Shown here: in pieces, positions 1 to 5,617 of the stretch
Position numbering within the stretch: position 1 is the first letter of the stretch
How the letters are laid out: every line of letters starts with the position of its first letter
NCBI GenBank assembly: GCA_028287725.1
Contig: JAQBPC010000225.1
Coordinates: forward strand, 1-8,414
Direction: 5' to 3'
Length of the DNA stretch: 8,414 bases
DNA from: Chloroflexota bacterium
GTDB taxonomy: Bacteria > Chloroflexota > UBA5177 > JANWHV01
Program-made: the position numbers and the translations under genes
The notes under the pieces: model-generated
Databases searched by the model: none
Told to the model about the DNA's origin: nothing
What the model saw: the letters and a program-made list of their open reading frames with translations, nothing else

Positions 1-50
1 ATATGTATCGCGGCTGGCGCGGTCGACAGGAAGATTGGCACCATTGGTGA
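1..50 (+). CDS. possible 3' end of an upstream gene (partial)
   Basis: The frame through positions 3-50 is open from the window edge and ends in TGA at 48-50. The visible tail reads MYRGWRGRQEDWHHW, a basic and tryptophan-rich C-terminus that I do not recognise. The main support is positional: the stop overlaps the GTG start of the next gene in a GTGA arrangement typical of translationally coupled genes. Only 16 codons are visible, so this could be chance. The sequence left of the window would decide it. Confidence 0.3.
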   Translation, partial: MYRGWRGRQEDWHHW

Positions 51-2086
51 TTGGCAAAACAAGACGTAGCACGGTTGCCCGCGGCCTCTGTCTGTTCTTA
101 AGTACCTGGATAGTGCTGAGCAGCTGCGTGGCGGCTCAACTCAATGCCGCCGTGGCGGCTTCGCGGCCGGCCACTGCGCCGACTACGTTTGCCGGCTGGG
201 CAATGGATGCCTATCCCGGCGATAGCATGGCGACACTCCAGGCCGAGATGCGGAAACAGATCTCCGCCGGCGCTAACGTCATATGGCTTGGCCACAACAA
301 TCCAGGCGAGGTGGATCAGACGAAGGGTGAGCCGGGGCTTTCGTACGCGGTGTGGCAAGCGTTAGGCGATGCCGCTTCGCCGCGTCATGCGGACGCCCAG
401 GCCATCGTGCAGGCCGTACACCGCGCGCTGGAGGCCGCGAAGTCGCTTGGCGTACGCGTGGTATTGCCGGTCGGCTACCAGATTCAGATGGGGAAGGCCT
501 GGAACGCGGCCCACCCCAACGACCTGAGAATCGATGGAGGCGGCAAGGTGTACTGGAACGGTGGCAACGCAGCCTCGTTCTATTCGCCGACTTACCGACA
601 CGACATTATTGCCTACTACAAGTGGGTCGATACAAACTTCATCCGGCCCTTTAGCGACACCATCCAGATGGTGAACATCGCGGACGAACCGTCGGACGGC
701 GATTACACGACGTGGGCAAACCAGGCCTTTCGCGCGCAATACGGCTACGGCATGGATCAGCTGGGCAAGAATCCATCGCGATTGACGGCCCTCGGCCGGT
801 TCCAGGCCGAATACATTGCCAACTACGCAGCCTGGAGCGCCACCCAATGGCTGCAGATCGACCCGACGGTGAAAGTTACCCTCTCCTTTGACGGCGGTTA
901 CGGTCGTTACAAGCACGAAGGCCCGGACCTCGAGGCGATCTTTCGCAACGCGCCAAGCAATTTTGTGGTTACCTTCGACGCATATCCGCGCGATGGACTG
1001 TACAGTACGCCCATGCGTCCGGGCGACCTGCCCGCCCTTTTCGCGCTGATCCGCACGCTTGGCCACTACTCCGCCGTCTACCACCGGCCGCTTTGGCTAT
1101 GGTCCACGGCAAACAGCTGGGGCCTGAACGGCGCCAGCGCCGACCCTGGCAATATCGCTGACGCGGTAGCGAACGGCATCTACCTGGCGCAGTTGGTCAA
1201 TGAGTCCGGCGGCACGCTGGAAGGGATCGCCGTCTGGAACTACAACATCAAGGGCCAGGGGCTCTTCAACGACACGCACAGCTACTATTACGACCCCAAT
1301 CAGATGTTCGCGCGCGTCTCCGCCAGCTTCCCACTCTTGCGGTCGATCATGGCGGCTCCGCCTCTGCAGCCGGATGCGATTATCCTCGCGCCGAACGCCC
1401 ACGATTTGCTGGTTGGCGGCCAGATCCGCGCCATGCGGGCACTCGACAGCTACGACTGGACCTCGCTGGTTGCGCTGGCGCGCGACGACGTGAGCGCTCC
1501 GGTGCTGTCGCACCTGGACGGCGAGAATCTTGCGAACGTCCGTACGGCAATCGTGCTCGACCGCAACGCCTCCGACCTGACCACGGCCGACCGGACTGCG
1601 CTTATCCGTTTGCTGAGCGACGGGGGATCGGTAATCGCCGCGTCTTCCGTGGCCCGAGAACTATCCCCGGCCGCAGCCGCGTCGCACGTCGTGGCGGCGG
1701 GCGGGACGCCGGCAATGAGTATACGCCGCTATGCTCTGGCGCACGGCACGTTGCTGGCGGTCGCCGGCGCACCGGTGGAGCAGATCTTCACCGACGCGAA
1801 TCAGGCATGGGCGAGCAGCATGACGAAAACCGTGCTGCACCGGCCGGTGCAAACTGGCGGTTATCTCCTGAACGCGGGCGGCGTCACCCTGCTCTACAGC
1901 GGGCAAGCCACGCCCGGCGCCTCGCTTATGGTTAGCCTGCCGCTCTCCACTGCTCAAGGCGCCCTCACCGTCTACAACACCAGCGGCGCCGCTACGCGAA
2001 CAATGCCGCTCAATGGCCGAACCGGCGCGCTGCGCGTCTACGTCGCGCGACGGAGCTACGCGCTAGCAGCACCTGCCAAGCCGTGA
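47..2086 (+). CDS. secreted glycoside-hydrolase-like protein (clan GH-A / GH42-like) with C-terminal GATase-like domain
   Basis: A protein of about 679 aa. GTG 47 is chosen because it overlaps an upstream TGA (GTGA) and follows AGGAAG at 28-33. TTG 44 and TTG 35 are alternatives, and the frame has no upstream stop inside the window. The N-terminus is an export signal: basic KTRR..AR, a hydrophobic stretch, then L-S-S-C (residues 24-27), which could be a lipobox; AVA|A near 35-38 would suit signal peptidase I instead. Residues 45-425 look like a TIM-barrel glycosidase. VNIADEPSDGD has Glu214 where clan A places the acid/base. FDAYPRDG and RPLWLW (347-352) look like later strands, and GIAVWNYN like strand 8. 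Residues about 445-540 (TADRTALIRLLSDGGSVIAAS at 513) resemble the Rossmann-like middle domain of GH42 enzymes, followed by a beta-rich tail. The substrate is unknown. No Glu follows RPLWLW, so the second catalytic residue is unclear. The family call is from memory of motifs. Confidence 0.72.
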   Translation: MIGKTRRSTVARGLCLFLSTWIVLSSCVAAQLNAAVAASRPATAPTTFAGWAMDAYPGDSMATLQAEMRKQISAGANVIWLGHNNPGEVDQTKGEPGLSYAVWQALGDAASPRHADAQAIVQAVHRALEAAKSLGVRVVLPVGYQIQMGKAWNAAHPNDLRIDGGGKVYWNGGNAASFYSPTYRHDIIAYYKWVDTNFIRPFSDTIQMVNIADEPSDGDYTTWANQAFRAQYGYGMDQLGKNPSRLTALGRFQAEYIANYAAWSATQWLQIDPTVKVTLSFDGGYGRYKHEGPDLEAIFRNAPSNFVVTFDAYPRDGLYSTPMRPGDLPALFALIRTLGHYSAVYHRPLWLWSTANSWGLNGASADPGNIADAVANGIYLAQLVNESGGTLEGIAVWNYNIKGQGLFNDTHSYYYDPNQMFARVSASFPLLRSIMAAPPLQPDAIILAPNAHDLLVGGQIRAMRALDSYDWTSLVALARDDVSAPVLSHLDGENLANVRTAIVLDRNASDLTTADRTALIRLLSDGGSVIAASSVARELSPAAAASHVVAAGGTPAMSIRRYALAHGTLLAVAGAPVEQIFTDANQAWASSMTKTVLHRPVQTGGYLLNAGGVTLLYSGQATPGASLMVSLPLSTAQGALTVYNTSGAATRTMPLNGRTGALRVYVARRSYALAAPAKP

Positions 2087-2094
2087 AATGCCGG

Positions 2095-2118
2095 CGAGCG
2101 GAGCAATGTCACCGCTCG
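2095..2118 (+). terminator. stem-loop just after the GH-like gene (possible weak terminator)
   Basis: CGAGCGG (2095-2101) pairs with CCGCTCG (2112-2118) around a 10-nt loop, starting 8 nt after the TGA stop. There is no T-tract, so it is not a canonical intrinsic terminator. It may slow transcription or protect the 3' end. Confidence 0.3.
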
Positions 2119-2146
2119 TGGGTGTCTCCCGGCCCGTGCTAAGTAC

Positions 2147-2220
2147 GTGGCCAAATCTGGAAACCACGCCGTTTACGGCGTGGAGCCTCACAGTCCTCGC
2201 CAAGCCGGGGCCTTCAGGCC
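2147..2220. repeat. left inverted repeat of the transposase element, with two hairpins
   Basis: Hairpin A is a perfect 8-bp stem, CCACGCCG-TTTA-CGGCGTGG (2164-2183). After a spacer that is identical in the right copy comes hairpin B, GGCC-TTCA-GGCC (2209-2220). The outer boundary is set by where similarity to the right copy fades. Confidence 0.75.
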
Positions 2221-2301
2221 GCTCGTGTTTAAGGCGAATCGTCCCATTCCGCCAAGGCGCGGCTACCATCGTGGTCCCGTTCAAATCCATGGAGGAATAC
2301 C

Positions 2302-2739
2302 GTGACCGGCCATGCCGAACCTGACCACCGCGCATACCTCGAGCGCAGCCTGGGCGCGCACGCAGCCTACACGCTCCATTATCACCTGGTCTGGAGCGTG
2401 AAGGCACGGCACCGCGTGCTGCTCAGTCCGGTTGCTACGGCGCTGCGGGCGGATCTGCTTCGCACCGCGGACTCGATCGGCGTCACCATTCTGGCGCTGC
2501 ATGTCGAGCCTGAACGCGTGCATCTGTTGGTGAGCCTACGCCCAGATATAGCTCTGGCCACGGTGGTGGGGCGGATGAAGGGGGCCAGCGCACGGCGGCT
2601 GCGCGAAACATTCCCCTCCGTCCGAGCGGTCGATGAGCGTGCCTGCTGGAGCAACGGCTATTTCGCGCGGACCTTGGGCGATATTACCATTGCGCAAGCG
2701 AAGGCCTATTTGGACCGCCAGCGCGAGCATCATGGGTGA
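2302..2739 (+). CDS. IS200/IS605-family Y1 transposase (TnpA or RAYT-like)
   Basis: This 145-aa protein has the family's usual length. It starts at GTG with GGAGGA (2291-2296) 5 nt upstream. Family landmarks appear in order: YHLVWSVKARHRVL (27-40, the first core strand), HVEPERVHLLVSL (67-79, the HUH region), MKGASARRLRETFP (92-105), CWSNGYFARTLG (115-126), and a C-terminal helix with Tyr136 in AYLDRQ, the expected catalytic tyrosine. Y1 enzymes cut single-stranded DNA at hairpin-bearing ends and join it through a 5'-phosphotyrosine. The HUH motif normally reads H-V-H after P-D or P-N; here it is R72-V-H74, so the first metal-binding His is Arg (codon CGC, 2515-2517). A single A-to-G change from CAC would cause this. 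Catalytic activity is therefore doubtful unless this lineage tolerates Arg. The frame is otherwise intact. Confidence 0.85.
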   Translation: MTGHAEPDHRAYLERSLGAHAAYTLHYHLVWSVKARHRVLLSPVATALRADLLRTADSIGVTILALHVEPERVHLLVSLRPDIALATVVGRMKGASARRLRETFPSVRAVDERACWSNGYFARTLGDITIAQAKAYLDRQREHHG

Positions 2740-2844
2740 CACGGGCAAGCGTGGATTCGGGTTCACAGGCGAGGACGGGGCGACCGACCGGCACTGTGTT
2801 GTGCGCTGTTTTGACCGGTATCGGAGGATCCGCGGCGAAGAACG

Positions 2845-2920
2845 CGGGCTGAAGCCCGAAGCTTGGCGAGGACTGTGAGGCTCCACGGCCTGAAGACCGT
2901 GGTTTCCAGCGTTTGCCCAC
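2845..2920. repeat. right inverted repeat of the transposase element, with two hairpins
   Basis: Hairpin B is CGGGC-TGAA-GCCCG (2845-2858). Hairpin A is CCACGG..CCGTGG (2883-2902), with a 6-bp stem and an 8-nt loop. Against the left copy the sixth stem pair has flipped from C-G to G-C, which keeps pairing and suggests selection on structure. The unit ends 23 bp before the stop codon of the convergent peptidase gene, so it could also end transcripts from either side. Confidence 0.72.
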
Positions 2921-2943
2921 CGAACGGCCGTAACTTCCAGATC

Positions 2944-3870
2944 TCATCGGCTACCTACATATGACTTCGTCCCGCGCGCCTGTTCAGCCGCAATCCAGCT
3001 GATGACGATTGGATTGGCGCCAAGCCTGCGAGCCGTGTTCAAAGCCTGGCGCGACGCCGCAATATTGCCGAGCTGCAGGTCATCCCAGGCCAGAGCTAAC
3101 TCGAAGTTTCGCGGCGAGCCGTAACCCGTGAGGTCACGCACTTTGCCGGACAACAAGCCGCGCACGCGCGCGAGGTCGGATGCAAACGCCCGTTTGCGAT
3201 CCCAGCCCGCCGCGGCAAGGACTCGGTCGAGCAGTTGCTGCTTGCCGGGCGGATACAGCAGCATGAAGCGGCGGTTGGTGCTCTTCCAAATGGCGTCGAA
3301 GGAGCTGTAATCGATCTGATGATTCTGGCCGAGATATGGGTCGCTGGAGAGGAAGATGCCTGCCCCATTATCGTACGCCTGGATCGGCCGATAGTGGCCC
3401 ACATGATCGGCCGGGCTCACATACTGGCTGACGATTATGGGGAAGCCGTTGGTCACCAACAGCTTTACGAGTCGCTCGCTCCCAGCTATGCCGAGCATGG
3501 CGCGGAGGCCCAGGCCACGGGCGTAGGCGGGTACGGCATATGGCGCCATGCCACGTGGATTTCCGTCCGCACGCAATACTGCCTGCACGTCCGCCTGAGT
3601 ACGGCTAATTCCCCAGTAGGCCAGCACTTCGGCGACCGAGGCTGGGCCACAATTATTCCAGGTTTGAGGAATGTTCACGAGCGGACCAAGCTGCCCGCTT
3701 GCGCGCGCAGGCGCAACGTGAACGGAAGTCTGGCTGCTTTGGGCGGCTGATGCCGCGGTCGGTACGGCAGCGCCCGCCGTGCAGCACAGCAGCATCAAGC
3801 CGGTGAACGACCTGCGGAGAGAGGGTAAACACGTGTTCATGATGCGTGCCAATCCAAGCTGGAAGCTCAT
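2944..3870 (-). CDS. secreted C39-like (papain-fold) cysteine peptidase
   Basis: A protein of up to 308 aa. Neither ATG 3870 nor the in-frame ATG 3840 (residue 11) has a clear Shine-Dalgarno. The longest form is given, but ATG 3840 yields a more ordinary signal peptide: LPSLRRS, a hydrophobic FTGLMLLCCTAGAAV, then a TAASA|AQ cleavage site. The mature protein carries the Peptidase_C39_2-type core. PQTWNNCGPASVAEVLAYWG has Gln69 (oxyanion hole) and nucleophile Cys74. VGHYRPIQAYD gives His159 and LSSDPYLG gives Asp177, so the whole triad is present. Residues 215-305 are helical (FELALAWDDLQLGNIAASRQAL) and resemble a TPR-like tail. It probably acts outside the membrane on peptides or cell-wall-associated protein, though some relatives have no known substrate. 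No ABC transporter or bacteriocin gene is adjacent, so a leader-peptidase role is not indicated. It is divergent from proC. Confidence 0.8.
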   Translation of the reverse strand: MSFQLGLARIMNTCLPSLRRSFTGLMLLCCTAGAAVPTAASAAQSSQTSVHVAPARASGQLGPLVNIPQTWNNCGPASVAEVLAYWGISRTQADVQAVLRADGNPRGMAPYAVPAYARGLGLRAMLGIAGSERLVKLLVTNGFPIIVSQYVSPADHVGHYRPIQAYDNGAGIFLSSDPYLGQNHQIDYSSFDAIWKSTNRRFMLLYPPGKQQLLDRVLAAAGWDRKRAFASDLARVRGLLSGKVRDLTGYGSPRNFELALAWDDLQLGNIAASRQALNTARRLGANPIVISWIAAEQARGTKSYVGSR

Positions 3871-3984
3871 TCAGACCGATGCTGGTCAGATTTGCGAGGC
3901 GATAGTGGCAGCATAGCATACGTGATGAGAGTGGGCGTTTTGTATACTGAGTCCGTGCCAATGCCCCCACGCGTCTCGAGAGCG

Positions 3985-4012
3985 TTGTCAGCAGGCGCAT
4001 ACCATGTAGCAT
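3985..4012 (+). promoter_or_regulatory. candidate sigma70-type promoter for proC
   Basis: TTGTCA (3985-3990, one mismatch to TTGACA), a 16-nt spacer, then TAGCAT (4007-4012, 4 of 6 to TATAAT). Transcription would start near 4019, leaving a leader of about 58 nt. The match is moderate and found by eye. Confidence 0.35.
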
Positions 4013-4036
4013 TCCTTGCAGCTTGCACATTCCCTG

Positions 4037-4054
4037 ACCGCGCTTTTCCGCGGT
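4037..4054 (+). promoter_or_regulatory. 5' leader stem-loop upstream of the proC ribosome binding site
   Basis: ACCGCG (4037-4042) pairs with CGCGGT (4049-4054) around a 6-nt CTTTTC loop. It ends 12 nt before the GGAGGT Shine-Dalgarno (4067-4072). It could stabilise the mRNA or affect ribosome loading; the sequence does not show which. Confidence 0.35.
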
Positions 4055-4076
4055 ACCTATACCAACGGAGGTAGTC

Positions 4077-4895
4077 ATGCGCATCGGCATAGTCGGCGCA
4101 GGCACGATGGCCGAGGCCATTATCAAAGGCTTGCTCGGGAAGGAGTTGTGCGGACCGGACAAGCTGGTCGCCAGCGCGCCACGCGAGGAGCGCCGCACCT
4201 TCCTGCAATACGAATATGGAATCCGCACAGTCCAGTCGAACCTTGAGGCGGTCGCGGGCGCCTCGACGGTGATTCTATGCGTCAAACCCCAAACGGTCCC
4301 CACGGTGCTGAAGGAGCTGAAGGACGTGCTCCAAGAGGGGCAGGTCCTGGTCTCCGTGGCGGCTGGCGTCTCGATGAGCACGCTCGAGCAGGGTTCGGCA
4401 CATCATGCGATCATCAGGGCTATGCCGAATATGCCTTGCCTGGTTGGTGAAGGCATGACGGTCTGGGCCACGAACGAGGGAGTGACGGAGCCACAGATCG
4501 ACGAGACGCGGGCGATCTTCGGTGCGCTAGGCAGGCAGATGCAGGTATCCAACGAGTCATTCCTCAACATGGCTACCAGCATAAGCGGCTGCGGCCCTGC
4601 CTACCTGTTCCTCCTGATGGAGGCAATGACCGACGCCGGAGTGCAGATCGGCTTACCGCGCTACATGGCGCATGAGCTGGTAGTGCAGACAGTGCTTGGC
4701 GCCGCGCGGCTAGCACAGGAATCCGATCGGCACCCAGCCGCGCTGAAGAATGAGGTGACGTCGCCCGGAGGCACGGCCGCGCAGGCGCTCTATCACCTGG
4801 AAAAGGGTGGGCTGAGATCCACGCTGGCCGAGGCCGTGCTTGCAGCCTATCATCGGGCCCAATCGCTCGGAAAGGCCGAGGGCGATCCGCGCTAA
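4077..4895 (+). CDS. proC: pyrroline-5-carboxylate reductase
   Basis: A cytosolic enzyme reducing 1-pyrroline-5-carboxylate to L-proline with NAD(P)H, the last step of proline synthesis. The 272 aa match the family's usual length. ATG 4077 follows a strong GGAGGT (4067-4072) by 4 nt. The Rossmann half begins MRIGIVGAGTMAEAI with the GxGxM dinucleotide loop, then VKPQ (69-72) and RAMPNMPCLVGEGM (114-127). The dimerisation half contains SISGCGPAYLFLLMEAM (168-184) and the signature VTSPGGTAAQALYHLE (227-242). At the position where the family has a conserved Thr (SPGG-x-T, Thr238 in human PYCR1) this protein has Ala234, so substrate binding may differ. Its stop lies 4 bp from the stop of the convergent Fe-S scaffold gene, leaving no room for a terminator between them. 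Confidence 0.95.
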   Translation: MRIGIVGAGTMAEAIIKGLLGKELCGPDKLVASAPREERRTFLQYEYGIRTVQSNLEAVAGASTVILCVKPQTVPTVLKELKDVLQEGQVLVSVAAGVSMSTLEQGSAHHAIIRAMPNMPCLVGEGMTVWATNEGVTEPQIDETRAIFGALGRQMQVSNESFLNMATSISGCGPAYLFLLMEAMTDAGVQIGLPRYMAHELVVQTVLGAARLAQESDRHPAALKNEVTSPGGTAAQALYHLEKGGLRSTLAEAVLAAYHRAQSLGKAEGDPR

Positions 4896-4899
4896 ATCG

Positions 4900-5313
4900 T
4901 TACTCGATTGGCGCCACTTCCGCACCTTGTCGCCTGCCGGCGGCATAGTCGCGCGACGCGCTTTTGAGAATCGAGAGGCCCAGCGTGGCGCATCGCGGAC
5001 GGACATTCACGACCTCCCGGCCCAGCACCTCAATCAGCTCTTCATAGCTCATGGCTTCGACCTCGTCGAGCGTTTTACCCTGCGCGAGCTCGGTAAGCAT
5101 CGAGGCGGAGGCCTGGCTTATCGTACAGCCTTCACCTTCGAAGCTGAGGGATTCGATATGGCCACTGTCGTCGAGCTTGGCATACATGGTCACCAGGTCG
5201 CCACAGCCTGGGTTTCCGCCCGACGCCTGGATCTGCGCATCCGGAAGCGGACCGCGATTGCGCGGGTTTTCGTAGTAATCGAGCAGGTTTTCAACGTAGG
5301 CTTCACGGTCCAC
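4900..5313 (-). CDS. Fe-S cluster assembly scaffold (IscU/SufU/NifU-N family)
   Basis: A scaffold protein (137 aa from the chosen start) on which [Fe-S] clusters are built from cysteine-desulfurase sulfur before transfer, in the cytosol. GTG 5313 is chosen because GGAGGT (5320-5325) lies 6 nt upstream and homology begins there (YVENLLDYYENPRNRG). An in-frame ATG at 5358 would add 15 unrelated residues and bury that Shine-Dalgarno in the coding region. The three ligand cysteines are Cys37 in GGNPGCGD (with Asp39), Cys63 in GEGCTIS and Cys108 in RPRCATLG. The Cys63-Cys108 gap of 45 resembles IscU (43 in E. coli), without the insertion of about 20 residues seen in SufU. The LPPVK chaperone motif of IscU is absent, and the last motif is SufU-like. 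No desulfurase gene is visible, so its partner is encoded elsewhere. A symbol is withheld because iscU and sufU cannot be told apart. Confidence 0.9.
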   Translation of the reverse strand: MDREAYVENLLDYYENPRNRGPLPDAQIQASGGNPGCGDLVTMYAKLDDSGHIESLSFEGEGCTISQASASMLTELAQGKTLDEVEAMSYEELIEVLGREVVNVRPRCATLGLSILKSASRDYAAGRRQGAEVAPIE

Positions 5314-5370
5314 ACCAGTACCTCCGGTGTTTATGCATTCCAGCGCAGGCGAGGACATTCGCGCGCGGGC

Positions 5371-5379
5371 TGTATAACA
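5371..5379 (-). promoter_or_regulatory. candidate extended -10 element for the Fe-S scaffold gene
   Basis: On the minus strand TGTTATACA fits the extended -10 form TGn-TATAnT loosely, with no recognisable -35. Initiation near 5364 would give a leader of about 50 nt to GTG 5313. It would place ATG 5358 only a few bases from the 5' end, which mildly favours the GTG start. Confidence 0.25.
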
Positions 5380-5518
5380 GTGTCAGTGGTGAACGTCTCG
5401 CTCTTTCACGAACGGTCACCATCCGGAGCGATACACAACAGCACGCGCCGGATGCTTTCTCTCCAGTGTATCAGGCAGGTGGGAGCTTGAAGAACGGCGC
5501 CACCATCACGCGATGCCG

Positions 5519-5540
5519 GACGCCCATGATGCAGGGCGTC
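5519..5540. repeat. inverted repeat, 7-bp arms (possible operator)
   Basis: GACGCCC (5519-5525) and GGGCGTC (5534-5540) are perfect arms around 8 nt. The dyad lies about 100 bp before ATG 5618, where a repressor or activator site would be placed. No regulator gene is adjacent, so the role is a guess. Confidence 0.35.
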
Positions 5541-5578
5541 GACTGTAATCCGCTCACAACCTAACGTGACTGTATCGA

Positions 5579-5600
5579 CGTGGCGCCTTGACGCGCCACG
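5579..5600 (+). promoter_or_regulatory. perfect 8-bp stem-loop before the secreted-protein gene
   Basis: CGTGGCGC (5579-5586) pairs with GCGCCACG (5593-5600) around CTTGAC. It ends 7 nt before the Shine-Dalgarno stretch AAAGGAAG (5608-5615). In the mRNA this would be a very stable leader hairpin; as DNA it is also a plausible 22-bp dimer site. The proC leader has a similar arrangement. Confidence 0.45.
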
Positions 5601-5617
5601 CTAACGGAAAGGAAGAC

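Larger units (their letters stand above)
2147..2920 (+). mobile_element. IS200/RAYT-like element: Y1 transposase gene between hairpin-bearing inverted repeats
   Basis: One transposase gene (2302-2739) sits between two inverted repeats. The core repeats are 2159-2204 and the reverse complement of 2862-2907: 39 of 46 positions match, and the inner 26 are identical. Similarity continues outward (GTGGCCAAATCT against GTGGGCAAACGCT) and inward through a second hairpin. Each end has hairpin A (CCACG..CGTGG), a spacer of about 25 nt, then hairpin B with a TTCA or TGAA loop. Classical IS200/IS605 elements carry subterminal hairpins without long inverted repeats. Paired inverted hairpins around one transposase gene are more like REP/BIME units next to RAYT genes. 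No tnpB is present. The element lies between convergent genes, 60 bp after one stop and 23 bp from the other. The exact ends and any target duplication are not determined. Confidence 0.7.
5314..5617. other. divergent intergenic spacer with three inverted repeats
   Basis: About 300 bp without a convincing gene, between the minus-strand Fe-S scaffold and the plus-strand secreted protein. It should hold promoters for both. It contains an interrupted inverted repeat CATCCGG (5420-5426) / CCGGATG (5448-5454) with a 21-nt spacer, plus GACGCCC / GGGCGTC (5519-5540) and CGTGGCGC / GCGCCACG (5579-5600). A plus-strand reading frame runs through 4840-5490, but it is antisense to the scaffold gene and has no family resemblance. 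Confidence 0.6.

Noticed and set aside
362..1084. Long minus-strand open frame (240 codons) opposite the GH-like gene
   Set aside because: It is a shadow of the high-GC coding strand, has no recognisable motif, and lies fully inside a gene with a signal peptide and family-like motifs.
2278..2288. GTTCAAATCC resembling a tRNA T-loop
   Set aside because: The flanking bases do not form a 5-bp T-stem, and no acceptor, D or anticodon arms can be drawn upstream.
2147..2920. Accessory tnpB (RNA-guided nuclease) or guide RNA in the element
   Set aside because: The space beside the transposase gene is only about 80-110 bp on each side and has no other coding frame of that family.
3941..3948. TGTATACT as a -10 element for proC or, read backwards, for the peptidase gene
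   Set aside because: No acceptable -35 lies 16-18 bp away on either strand; the TTGTCA/TAGCAT pair nearer proC is a better candidate.
3653..4381. Minus-strand open frame (242 codons) across the start of proC and the spacer
   Set aside because: It is antisense to the ProC Rossmann domain and overlaps the start of the peptidase gene; low-complexity composition and no family resemblance.
4840..5490. Plus-strand open frame (216 codons) opposite the Fe-S scaffold
   Set aside because: It overlaps the end of proC and covers the scaffold, which has all three ligand cysteines in conserved motifs; the frame is a shadow.
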